Shown here: positions 17,616 through 24,570 of the stretch, in pieces
Layout: each line of letters begins with the position of its first letter
Numbering within the stretch: position 1 is the first letter of the stretch
Source: Bizionia paragorgiae
GTDB taxonomy: Bacteria > Bacteroidota > Bacteroidia > Flavobacteriales > Flavobacteriaceae
Length of the DNA: 64,000 nucleotides
Direction of reading: 5' to 3'
NCBI RefSeq assembly: GCF_900107625.1
Contig: NZ_FNQK01000005.1
Coordinates: 124,001 to 188,000 of the forward strand
Position numbers and translations under genes: made by a program
The notes under the pieces: model-generated
Database searches by the model: none
What the model saw: only the letters and a program-made list of their open reading frames with translations
Told to the model about the DNA's origin: nothing

Positions 17616-18437
17616 ATGAGAAAATCGCTATTACACTTACTCGTTATCGTTCCCGTATTGTTTTTTGTCGCTTGTGAAAATGACGATGATACCACACCTC
17701 CTGAAGAAGTAGTAACGCAATTGGCAAGTACAACTTACGATCTCAATTCGGCATCAGAATTGGATGTTAACGGTCTATTTACTATTATTAAAAACTCTAA
17801 TAATACAACCACGCTTGTTATCGCGCTTACTGGGACTATAAATGTCGCTGAGCATCCTGCACAATTGCGGTTAAATACAGCAGCCGAAGCCGGGGATGTT
17901 GCTTTGGAATTAGAGCCTGTAAGTAGTGAGACAGGAAGGAGTAGCACTACAACCGATGCTTTTACCTATGAGGAGCTATTAGATTTTGACGGACATGTTA
18001 ATGTTCAGTATAGCAGCTATGAGTCTGATGGTCTTTTAGTTCAAGGAGATATTGGTCAAAATGATTTAACAGATACACAGATTACTTATGATTTATTGGA
18101 AAAGGATGTTATAGATGTTTCGGGAAATATTACTTTTACCAAACGTGTAAACGGTGAAGCACTGGCAGTGATTTCATTAAACGGAACACCATCTGGAGGC
18201 AGTCATCCGTCCCACATTCATAGTAATAATGCGGCAACTAGCGGACCTGTTATTTTTACTTTTAACGCCGTAGATGGTACTTCGGGAATTGGTAAATCTA
18301 ATGTGTCGGTATTAGATGATGGCACAGCATTTTTATATAATGACCTGCTCACAGTGGATGGTTATATTAATGTGCATTTAAGTGATAGCCAGCCGGGTGT
18401 GCTGCTAGCACAAGGAGATATAGACGTTAATAATTAA
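17616..18437 (+). CDS. lipoprotein with two CHRD domains
   Basis: The signal sequence ends in a lipobox (LFFVAC) with Cys20 as the lipidation site, followed by an acidic linker rich in Asp and Thr. Two related modules follow, at about residues 35-150 and 155-272. Each contains a GxxHPAxLxxN or GGSHPSHIHSNNA segment, a hydrophobic strand and a final DGxxNVQ or DGYINVHLS element with QGDI. This is the CHRD domain, first described in chordin and widespread in bacterial exported proteins. Its ligand is unknown. The protein should be on the outer membrane or cell surface. The gene ends in a strong terminator. Confidence 0.85.
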   Translation: MRKSLLHLLVIVPVLFFVACENDDDTTPPEEVVTQLASTTYDLNSASELDVNGLFTIIKNSNNTTTLVIALTGTINVAEHPAQLRLNTAAEAGDVALELEPVSSETGRSSTTTDAFTYEELLDFDGHVNVQYSSYESDGLLVQGDIGQNDLTDTQITYDLLEKDVIDVSGNITFTKRVNGEALAVISLNGTPSGGSHPSHIHSNNAATSGPVIFTFNAVDGTSGIGKSNVSVLDDGTAFLYNDLLTVDGYINVHLSDSQPGVLLAQGDIDVNN

Positions 18438-18460
18438 GCGTATAAGTTGAACGAAAAGAC

Positions 18461-18495
18461 AACCTGATGCCTAACTATCATCAGGTTTTTATTTT
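18461..18495 (+). terminator. intrinsic terminator of the CHRD gene, 12 bases before trmH
   Basis: AACCTGATG pairs with CATCAGGTT across a 9-base loop, and a T-rich tract follows. The tract runs almost into the trmH ATG at 18502. Confidence 0.85.
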
Positions 18496-18501
18496 TTATT
18501 T

Positions 18502-19155
18502 ATGATTGATAAAGCATTATTAGAACATTTAGAAAGTTATTTAACACCAAAGCGATTAGAGCGTTTTAATTACGTTATTAATCAGCGAACAAAACACTTT
18601 ACTGTAGCTACCGAAGATGTTTATCAGCTGCATAATACCAGTGCTGTTATTAGAAGTTGTGATGTGTTTGGTATTCAAGAGGTTAATATTGTTGAGGAAG
18701 TAAATTCCAAACGTATCGACCGTGAAATAGCCATGGGTGCGCAAAAATGGGTCGATTTAAATCGCTACCATTCTGTAAAAGAATGTATTGCCGATGTAAA
18801 GCGTAAAGGCTATCAGATTGTAGCAACCACACCACATACCGATGATTGTGAGCTACACGATTTTGATGTGACAAAAAAATCTTGTTTTTTCTTCGGAAGA
18901 GAAACGGAAGGCTTATCGCAAGAGGTTTTAGATCAAGCCGATGTGTTTTTAAAAATTCCGATGTCTGGATTTACCGAAAGCTTGAATATATCGGTGTCTG
19001 CGGCCATTATATTACAACATGTGACCACAAAATTGAAAAAAACAGATATTGATTGGGGATTAACGGAAGATGAAAAGCTTGAAAAACGATTGGACTGGTG
19101 TACAAAAACCATTAAAAGTCACGATAAAATTATTGAACGTTTTTATAATAAATAA
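18502..19155 (+). CDS. trmH: TrmH family tRNA 2'-O-methyltransferase (probable Gm18)
   Basis: The SPOUT methyltransferase motifs are clear: HNTSAVIRSCDVFG (motif 1), CFFFGRETEGLSQEVL (motif 2) and IPMSGFTESLNISVSAA (motif 3), the last with the trefoil-knot SAM site. The N-terminal extension (LLEHLESYLTPKRLERFNYV) matches TrmH, which methylates the ribose of G18 in tRNA, better than the rRNA-modifying RlmB, which has a longer N-terminal domain. It is cytoplasmic and 217 residues long, normal for TrmH. It begins 12 bases after the terminator hairpin of the upstream gene, so its transcription start or read-through arrangement is unusual. Confidence 0.85.
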   Translation: MIDKALLEHLESYLTPKRLERFNYVINQRTKHFTVATEDVYQLHNTSAVIRSCDVFGIQEVNIVEEVNSKRIDREIAMGAQKWVDLNRYHSVKECIADVKRKGYQIVATTPHTDDCELHDFDVTKKSCFFFGRETEGLSQEVLDQADVFLKIPMSGFTESLNISVSAAIILQHVTTKLKKTDIDWGLTEDEKLEKRLDWCTKTIKSHDKIIERFYNK

Positions 19156-19192
19156 GAAGTAGTTTTTAGAGAACCCGTAAAATAGAAGCCAT

Positions 19193-19228
19193 AAAGCAGT
19201 ACATTCTTTAGGAATCTACTGCTTTTTA
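19193..19228 (+). terminator. intrinsic terminator of trmH
   Basis: AAAGCAGTA at 19193-19201 pairs with TACTGCTTT, followed by further T residues. The loop is about 15 bases. It lies 37 bases after the trmH stop and before the convergent SnoaL-like gene. Confidence 0.75.
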
Positions 19229-19247
19229 TAGTTTAATAGAGGGGTAT

Positions 19248-19610
19248 TTATTCCATACTGTAGAAAAACTGTTCGTTTTTAATTTTCCCATCTTTTACTT
19301 CAAAGACAGCTACTTCCTCCATTTTATGACGTCCACTATCTTTAAAAGTGATATCAAAATTCATTGTCGCTGTAAAGTGATTCCCTGCAACAATAGGCTC
19401 ACTAATAGAGCTCGAGTGAAACTCTTCAACATTATCTAACCACTTTTTATTTTTATTCCATACATTTTGCTTTCCTGATACGACCTCATTCGGCATGCCA
19501 GGCATTTCTTTACTCGTAATACTATCTGCGTATAATTCGTTAATACATTCCAATCCCTTACCTTGCTCGCATAGGGCTTTCCATTTTTTTGCAACTGCTT
19601 TTGTTTCCAT
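19248..19610 (-). CDS. SnoaL-like / nuclear transport factor 2 fold protein
   Basis: This 120-residue cytoplasmic protein has the compact alpha+beta cone fold signature. A first helix (AVAKKWKALCEQGKGLECINELYAD) is followed by the beta sheet with NHFTATMNFDITFKDSGRHKMEEVAVFEVKDG, whose HKMEEVAVFEVKDGKI strand pair is typical of SnoaL-like members. Such proteins range from isomerases to simple binding proteins and no active site can be named. It follows the photolyase operon by 74 bases on the same strand, so it may be its last member or independently transcribed. Confidence 0.7.
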   Translation of the reverse strand: METKAVAKKWKALCEQGKGLECINELYADSITSKEMPGMPNEVVSGKQNVWNKNKKWLDNVEEFHSSSISEPIVAGNHFTATMNFDITFKDSGRHKMEEVAVFEVKDGKIKNEQFFYSME

Positions 19611-19684
19611 AATCTTAATAGTAATAATTCTAGATTAAGTTACGGTTTTTTAAAATACTCATTGCTAGTACTGTAGTGTTATTT

Positions 19685-20989
19685 TTAAGCTAAGGCCGCT
19701 TTATATGTTCGCAAGCAGCGTTCCCGGGCTTCTTTATGGTCTACTATAGGTTCTGGGTAGGTTAACTCCTGATAATCGGGAACCCACGTTTTGATATAGT
19801 TATGGTCTTTATCAAATTTTTTAATTTGGGTGGTGGGGTTAAAGATTCTAAAATAGGGCGCGGCATCTACACCAGTTCCTGCAACCCACTGCCAATTCCC
19901 TACATTGCTAGCCATTTCATAATCGTGTAGTTTCTCGGCAAAATAAGCCTCCCCCCAGCGCCAATCGATAAGTAAATGTTTACATAGAAAACTACCTACT
20001 AACATGCGAACGCGGTTATGCATAAACCCCGTGGTGTTCAGTTCGCGCATACCGGCATCGACAAGCGGATAACCCGTTTTGCCTTCACACCACTTTTTAA
20101 ACTCGACGTCGTTATTACGCCATTCAATCCTATCGTACTTGGGCTTGAACGCTTGGGTGGGGGTGTTGGGGAAGTGATAAAGGACTTGTATAAAAAACTC
20201 CCGCCAAATCAACTCCTTTAAAAAGGTGTCGTTCGATTCTGCAATCGCTTTTTTTAGTAATTTTCGGATACTGACAGTTCCAAAACGTAAATGCGGACCA
20301 ACTTTCGAGGTGGCGTCCAGAGCAGGGAAGTTGCGCTTACTCTCATAGTCGGCAATTACCGTCGGGGTCACCGTATAAGACGCTATGGTTTGCGATGATT
20401 TTATAAAACCAATATCAGACAAGCTAAGGTTTGGTAAACCTGTGTTTTTAATCAGTTGGTCTAAGTGCGACTGGGTATAATAAATCTTTAAATCATCGTT
20501 TTTAAAGGCCTCCCGCCAACGTTTCATATAAGGCGTGTAAACTAAATATGGCTTACCATCACTTTTAGTAATCTCATTTTTTTCGTAAAAAACATGATCT
20601 TTAAAGGTGTTGAATTTAATGTTATGCGTATTTAAAAGCTGTTCTATATTAGCATCACGTTCTTTAGCGTAAGGCTCATAATCACGATTGGTATAAACGT
20701 TTTCAATGGTATAGCTGGTTAGTAATTCTTTAAAAACAGCTGCAGGCGTCCCTTTATATACCGCTAAGCTACTATTGTGCTCTTTTTGTAGGGTCTGCCG
20801 CATGTCTTGAAGCGTGTCATAAATAAAAGTGACTCTAGCATCGTCTTTAGGTAAAGTATCAATTATTTCAGTATCAAAAATAAACAGGGGAAGAACGGGG
20901 TTTCCGCCTTTCAAAGCTTCGTAAAATCCTACATTATCATCTAATCGCAAATCGCGACGAAACCAAAATATGTTTATTGCTTGCTTCAT
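19685..20989 (-). CDS. phrB: deoxyribodipyrimidine photolyase (cryptochrome/photolyase family)
   Basis: The enzyme uses light to split cyclobutane pyrimidine dimers in DNA. The N-terminal Rossmann-like antenna domain begins INIFWFRRDLRLDDN. The C-terminal FAD domain shows FKPKYDRIEW, EGKTGYPLVDAGMREL, GFMHNRVRMLVGSFL and LIDWRWGE, then YEMASNVGNWQWVAGTG with the Asn and Trp residues of the flavin pocket. The length, 434 residues, is slightly short but complete. The start abuts the stop of the SRPBCC gene with no gap, indicating translational coupling. It is the last gene of the long minus-strand operon that begins at 24404, whose promoter carries a palindromic operator. A non-repair cryptochrome role is less likely. 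Confidence 0.92.
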   Translation of the reverse strand: MKQAINIFWFRRDLRLDDNVGFYEALKGGNPVLPLFIFDTEIIDTLPKDDARVTFIYDTLQDMRQTLQKEHNSSLAVYKGTPAAVFKELLTSYTIENVYTNRDYEPYAKERDANIEQLLNTHNIKFNTFKDHVFYEKNEITKSDGKPYLVYTPYMKRWREAFKNDDLKIYYTQSHLDQLIKNTGLPNLSLSDIGFIKSSQTIASYTVTPTVIADYESKRNFPALDATSKVGPHLRFGTVSIRKLLKKAIAESNDTFLKELIWREFFIQVLYHFPNTPTQAFKPKYDRIEWRNNDVEFKKWCEGKTGYPLVDAGMRELNTTGFMHNRVRMLVGSFLCKHLLIDWRWGEAYFAEKLHDYEMASNVGNWQWVAGTGVDAAPYFRIFNPTTQIKKFDKDHNYIKTWVPDYQELTYPEPIVDHKEARERCLRTYKAALA

Positions 20990-21478
20990 TTAATCTGTTT
21001 TTAAAGGGGTGTTCTTAGTATATTTCCCAAAAAGGGCTTCTAACTTTTTTGTTCTATATTCGAAAATCTCTTCTAATTTAGGCTTGACCAAAAAAGGTTG
21101 AACGAGCTGACCAAGAAAACCAAAGGGGACTTTATAATCGATGATATCTTCCAATTCCACACCGCCGTCAATTTCTTTTATAAAATGCTTGTGATGCCAT
21201 AAGGCATAAGGACCAAAACGTTGTTCGTCTACAAAATACACCCCTTCTTTGACGTGGGTAATTTCGGTAACCCACTTGGTTTTTATTCCTATTATAGGTG
21301 TAACTATATACTGAATAATTTGACCTGCAAACATGGGGCGGTCCCCACCAGATAAAATATTAAACCCCATATAATCTGGAGTGATTGTTTTTAGATTTTC
21401 CGGACGCGATAAAAAATCCCAAGCCTGAGCCTTCGATATTGGTAAATTCTGTTTTTTATGTAAGGTGTATATTTTCAT
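20990..21478 (-). CDS. SRPBCC family ligand-binding protein
   Basis: The 162-residue protein fits the SRPBCC helix-grip fold (START/Bet v 1-like). The N-terminal KKQNLPISKAQAWDFLSRPENLKTITP is the classic opening with a Pro-Glu-Asn loop. It is followed by beta strands such as IKTKWVTEITHVKEGVYFVDEQ and by a long C-terminal helix. It could bind a hydrophobic ligand, but none can be named. SRPBCC genes are often found beside photolyase genes in marine bacteria. Here the stop is immediately next to the photolyase start, so co-regulation is certain as far as layout shows. Confidence 0.75.
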   Translation of the reverse strand: MKIYTLHKKQNLPISKAQAWDFLSRPENLKTITPDYMGFNILSGGDRPMFAGQIIQYIVTPIIGIKTKWVTEITHVKEGVYFVDEQRFGPYALWHHKHFIKEIDGGVELEDIIDYKVPFGFLGQLVQPFLVKPKLEEIFEYRTKKLEALFGKYTKNTPLKTD

Positions 21479-21496
21479 TCTAAGTGCGAACAGTGG

Positions 21497-21958
21497 TTAG
21501 TTATTAATCAAAACATAAGCGTTTAAAGATGTAGCTATTAGTAACCATATCATATACGGTAATAGGAGGTAGCTTATAGCTTTAGGAGTGGTTTTGTATT
21601 TAAAAAAGAAGTAAAAAACAACTGCGGTTAACCCGATAATAGTGATTAATCCTAATAATACAAGGTGTTGATTAAAAAAGAGGTAATTCCAAATAACATT
21701 AAGAACTATTTGAAGAGCGAATACGACTTGTAGTTTCTTAGAAGTATTCTTATAAAATACGTAACTTAAATAGATGGAAAAGGCTATCATAATACTGGTC
21801 CATGCCGCTCCAAATACCCATCCTGGTGGGGTCCAAGGTGCTTTATTAAGACTTTGATACCAAGCTGACCTCGGACCGTTATCCATAAGCCAACTGCCAA
21901 TTCCTAAAGCAGAAAAATTAATAATTAAGAAAATGAAAAACAGTTTTAAACGGCTCAT
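21497..21958 (-). CDS. tspO: TspO/MBR family tryptophan-rich sensory protein
   Basis: Five predicted transmembrane helices and the family motifs identify TspO: GIGSWLMDNGPRSAWYQSL, NKAPWTPPGWVFGAAWT, and NVIWNYLFFNQHLVLLGL in helix 3. Bacterial TspO binds porphyrins and other tetrapyrroles and has been linked to light-dependent porphyrin degradation and oxidative stress. That suits its place in a photolyase operon. The start overlaps the stop of the glutathione peroxidase gene by four bases (ATGA), a translational-coupling arrangement. The protein should sit in the inner or outer membrane. Confidence 0.88.
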   Translation of the reverse strand: MSRLKLFFIFLIINFSALGIGSWLMDNGPRSAWYQSLNKAPWTPPGWVFGAAWTSIMIAFSIYLSYVFYKNTSKKLQVVFALQIVLNVIWNYLFFNQHLVLLGLITIIGLTAVVFYFFFKYKTTPKAISYLLLPYMIWLLIATSLNAYVLINN

Positions 21959-22482
21959 AAATGTTTGGTTATTTTTTTGTTTAACGGACTGGTTATAGAG
22001 TAGTAGTAATCTATAAGATTACCTTTTGGGCTGACTAAGTATTTTTGGAAGTTCCATTTTACGGTGGAGTTTTTACTGCCATTTTTACTTTTTTGTGTTA
22101 GCCATTGGTATAAGGGGTGCTGGTTTTCGCCTTTCACATCTATTTTCTCTGTGATTAAAAACGATACACCATAATTGACTTCACAAAAGTTCCGAATGTC
22201 GGAAGCCTCTCCCGGTTCTTGATTTCCAAACTGATTACAGGGCACACCAATAACTACCAGCTTCTCTTTGTAACGCGTGCTAAGGGTTTCGAGATCCTTA
22301 TATTGAGGTGTGAATCCACATTGTGAAGCGACGTTGACAAATAGTATGTGTTTTCCTTTAAAAAGAGATAGTTCAACGGGTTTACCGGTTAAACTCTGTA
22401 TAGGTATCTCGTATAACGATTCGATGTTCTCGGCGCTATTAGGTTTTGATTTTTTGAAAAGAGAGTTGAAAAAAGAAGTCAT
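21955..22482 (-). CDS. glutathione peroxidase family thiol peroxidase
   Basis: The thioredoxin-fold peroxidase carries the family tetrad. Cys55 lies in NVASQCGFTPQY, Gln in GVPCNQFGNQEPGE, and Trp and Asn in VKWNFQKYLV. The peroxidatic residue is cysteine rather than selenocysteine, so like most bacterial members it probably uses thioredoxin to reduce hydrogen peroxide or lipid hydroperoxides. The first 17 residues are a non-conserved hydrophilic extension without a signal peptide. It overlaps tspO by four bases and is separated from the SDR gene by six bases, deep inside the photolyase operon. Confidence 0.9.
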   Translation of the reverse strand: MTSFFNSLFKKSKPNSAENIESLYEIPIQSLTGKPVELSLFKGKHILFVNVASQCGFTPQYKDLETLSTRYKEKLVVIGVPCNQFGNQEPGEASDIRNFCEVNYGVSFLITEKIDVKGENQHPLYQWLTQKSKNGSKNSTVKWNFQKYLVSPKGNLIDYYYSITSPLNKKITKHL

Positions 22483-22488
22483 AAGATA

Positions 22489-23172
22489 TTATAGTTTAAA
22501 ACTAACAAGACCGCAGTCCATTTTAAAGATTTGTCCAGAAAGAGATGCAGCTTTATCAGAGATTAAAAAAGCGGCCATATCGGCGACCTCTTCTGGGGTT
22601 AAGAATTTTTTTAAAGGATGGCGATCAGTTATATTCGCTACCATTTTATCGTTGCGTAAAAGTTTAGATGCTAATTCCGTATCGGTAACAGTGGGGGCAA
22701 TAGCATTTACACGAATGGTAGGTGCTAATTCGGCGCCGAGAGATTTTACTAAGCCTTCAACACCAGATTTAGCCGTGGCAATACTAGCGTGGAAGGGCAT
22801 TCCGAGTGTTGAAGCGACCGTGCTGAATAAAAGAATGGAAGGCTTGTGTCCTTGTTTTAATTTAGGGAGGTAGTGTTGAATGGTTTTAACAGCCCCAATG
22901 ACGTTGATTTCAAAATCATTTCGAAAATCAGTGATTGATAATCGGGAGATGGGTTTCAGATTAATGCTTCCCGGGCAATAAATAATGCTGTCTAAAGCCT
23001 CAATATCGGGAAGGTCATCGGTTAGGATGTCACCAGAATAGTGTGTTAAATTTTGATGTGTTTCGGGAGGAGGTGTGCGACTAAAATTGTAAACCTGGAG
23101 ATCGTTTACTAAAAGCTGAACAATCGCATGTCCAATTCCTTTGCTTCCGCCTACTACAACTATTTTTTTCAT
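22489..23172 (-). CDS. SDR-fold protein with substituted catalytic tyrosine
   Basis: The Rossmann dinucleotide motif is present (VVVGGSKGIGHAIVQLL), as are the NAG-like segment and the C-terminal helices with GAELAPTIRVNAIAPTVTDTEL. The YxxxK catalytic pair is altered: the stretch HASIATAKSGVEG puts Ile131 where Tyr is normally found, while Lys135 is kept, and the catalytic Ser region reads Ser117-Thr118. The protein may therefore bind NAD(P) without classical dehydrogenase chemistry. It is the fourth gene of the photolyase operon and lies six bases from the peroxidase gene. I recall relatives with Val, Met or Ile at this position in similar operons, but have not checked. Confidence 0.8.
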   Translation of the reverse strand: MKKIVVVGGSKGIGHAIVQLLVNDLQVYNFSRTPPPETHQNLTHYSGDILTDDLPDIEALDSIIYCPGSINLKPISRLSITDFRNDFEINVIGAVKTIQHYLPKLKQGHKPSILLFSTVASTLGMPFHASIATAKSGVEGLVKSLGAELAPTIRVNAIAPTVTDTELASKLLRNDKMVANITDRHPLKKFLTPEEVADMAAFLISDKAASLSGQIFKMDCGLVSFKL

Positions 23173-23216
23173 AAGATATTATTTTGAAAAAGGTAGCGTA
23201 GTAGGTGTTAACGCCT

Positions 23217-23441
23217 CTAGCTACTTTTTGGTCTACCTTTTAATCGTTTTTCAATTTTTTGTTTGATAACTGTAAGACGTTTCATAACGTCCATAAGCTC
23301 AGGATTTTTTGTTTCCTTATAAATTTCGTTTAAGCCAAGAATTAGTTCTTTTGCTTCACGTGAAGCAACTATTCGCTCATTGGTACTTTTAAATGAAGTG
23401 CCTTGTTGTTCAAATTCTAGTGCTTTTTCTAAAATATCCAT
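23217..23441 (-). CDS. 74-aa helical protein of unknown function in the photolyase operon
   Basis: I take the ATG at 23441 (MDILEKALEFEQQGTSF), because the 12 preceding residues of the longer frame (MYRIATRLKKRI) overlap the likely intergenic region. The product is basic and nearly all helical, with charged heptad-like segments (KELILGLNEIYKETKNPELMDVMKRL) and a lysine-rich tail (KKR-like ending KRLKGRPKSS). It has no membrane segment or known motif. It lies between the SDR gene and an unknown membrane protein gene on the same strand, with gaps of 44 and 64 bases. Its position suggests a role in the light or peroxide response. Confidence 0.6.
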   Translation of the reverse strand: MDILEKALEFEQQGTSFKSTNERIVASREAKELILGLNEIYKETKNPELMDVMKRLTVIKQKIEKRLKGRPKSS

Positions 23442-23505
23442 TATTCGTTTTTTAAGTCGTGTTGCAATTCTATACATTTAGAAGGCTGTTAAGGGGCTTC
23501 TAAAA

Positions 23506-23973
23506 TCAAGAAATTACTGTTGCCGTCATATCGTCTCGAATCCTCCGAGAAGAATAGCATAAATGTTTGGCATTATTTGTTACAGTAACACCTTCTATGC
23601 TTAGAATTGTTTGTATTCTGTTTTTTATTCGTTTTAGTAAATCGCCTTGATCGTGTATGACCTGTGAGTTACACCTTTCAAATTGATTTTTTTTAAGTAT
23701 GTCAATAACCTTGCCATAAGATATAAACGACACTCTAAGGTCACCTAAAAATGTACGAAAAAGACGTGCATATTTAGGAAAGAACATTAAAGTTTTTCTA
23801 ACAAAAATGATGTTACCCCAATACTTAACCTCAAATAAAGCAAATTTTATGATATTTTCACTATTTATATCAGAAAATATTTTATAGTACTGTTTTTTTA
23901 TCGTAATAAACAGTGTTGCGATTAATGCAAGTATTACAATGTGAACAGGTGTGAGAATAAAATAGTTAATCAT
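23506..23973 (-). CDS. unknown membrane-anchored protein in the photolyase operon
   Basis: The 155-residue protein starts with one hydrophobic anchor (about residues 5-25, IVILALIATLFITI) and continues with a basic, aromatic-rich soluble part. Cys residues occur in ERCNSQV and KHLCYSS. The sequence is AT-rich in codon use, slightly more than its neighbours. I do not recognise any family. The gene is 11 bases downstream of the first gene of the operon, whose start is at 24404, and both are minus-strand, so the two proteins probably work together. Confidence 0.6.
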   Translation of the reverse strand: MINYFILTPVHIVILALIATLFITIKKQYYKIFSDINSENIIKFALFEVKYWGNIIFVRKTLMFFPKYARLFRTFLGDLRVSFISYGKVIDILKKNQFERCNSQVIHDQGDLLKRIKNRIQTILSIEGVTVTNNAKHLCYSSRRIRDDMTATVIS

Positions 23974-23984
23974 ATTCTGGATTC

Positions 23985-24404
23985 TTAAAATATATACTGT
24001 TGGTCAAATTTCACTTTTATAGCCAACAGCTTGTCAAAGAACCTTTTATTTTCTTTAAATGTCCTAGTGTTTTTAAAATGAATATACTTTCCTTGAGCAT
24101 GAATACTAGATCCGTTGATTTTATAGATCACCAAATGATAAAATGGGATAACCCAAGTATAGTTTGATAGTCCTTTATTAATTAGAATCAGTATACCACG
24201 AGGTCTCAATTCGATGTTGGCATAATTAGTATCCGATATGGTGTTGGTGATATGACTTAAGTTCGGACTAACTTCTTCAATGATCATGCGTTTTGAGCCG
24301 ATGCCTCCTAGTTTTATACGTTCTAGAAAACCATAAGCACGACCAACACTAAGGTCTATAGCGTTCTGATCTTCTTTATTAGTATATGTTGTATTATAGA
24401 GCAT
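23985..24404 (-). CDS. unknown soluble protein, first gene of the photolyase operon
   Basis: This 139-residue protein has no signal peptide or membrane helix. It contains an early helix (QNAIDLSVGRAYGFLERIKLGG) and a series of beta strands such as ELRPRGILILINKGLSNY and WVIPFYHLVIYKING. The overall pattern suggests a small beta-barrel or PH-like fold, but I cannot assign a family. Its start is only 20 bases from a -7 box (TATCTTTG on the minus strand) and a two-half-site operator, making it the regulated first gene of a series ending with the photolyase. Confidence 0.65.
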   Translation of the reverse strand: MLYNTTYTNKEDQNAIDLSVGRAYGFLERIKLGGIGSKRMIIEEVSPNLSHITNTISDTNYANIELRPRGILILINKGLSNYTWVIPFYHLVIYKINGSSIHAQGKYIHFKNTRTFKENKRFFDKLLAIKVKFDQQYIF

Positions 24405-24423
24405 CTAATAGTAGTATTTCTAT

Positions 24424-24470
24424 CAAAGATACAAAATGTTTAACGAAATAATACAAAAGTTAAACAAAAC
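24424..24470 (-). promoter_or_regulatory. photolyase-operon promoter with paired GTTTAAC / GTTAAAC operator
   Basis: On the minus strand a -7 box TATCTTTG (24431-24424) lies 20 bases before the ATG at 24404. Upstream of the box, GTTTAAC (plus-strand 24438-24444) and GTTAAAC (24459-24465) form an inverted repeat with a 14-base spacer, giving 21 bases between half-site starts. The -7 box, the 6-base gap to the first half-site and the 14-base spacer recur at 28636-28682 upstream of the TetR-like gene. Repressor binding is inferred. Confidence 0.7.
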
Positions 24471-24570
24471 TTTAATAGAACTAATAGTACTCTTTAAAAC
24501 CAAGTAATTTCAGATGGATATTCTCTATGTTTAGTTTGCTTTCAATAGGGGTTTTACCTGAAAAAGGAGT

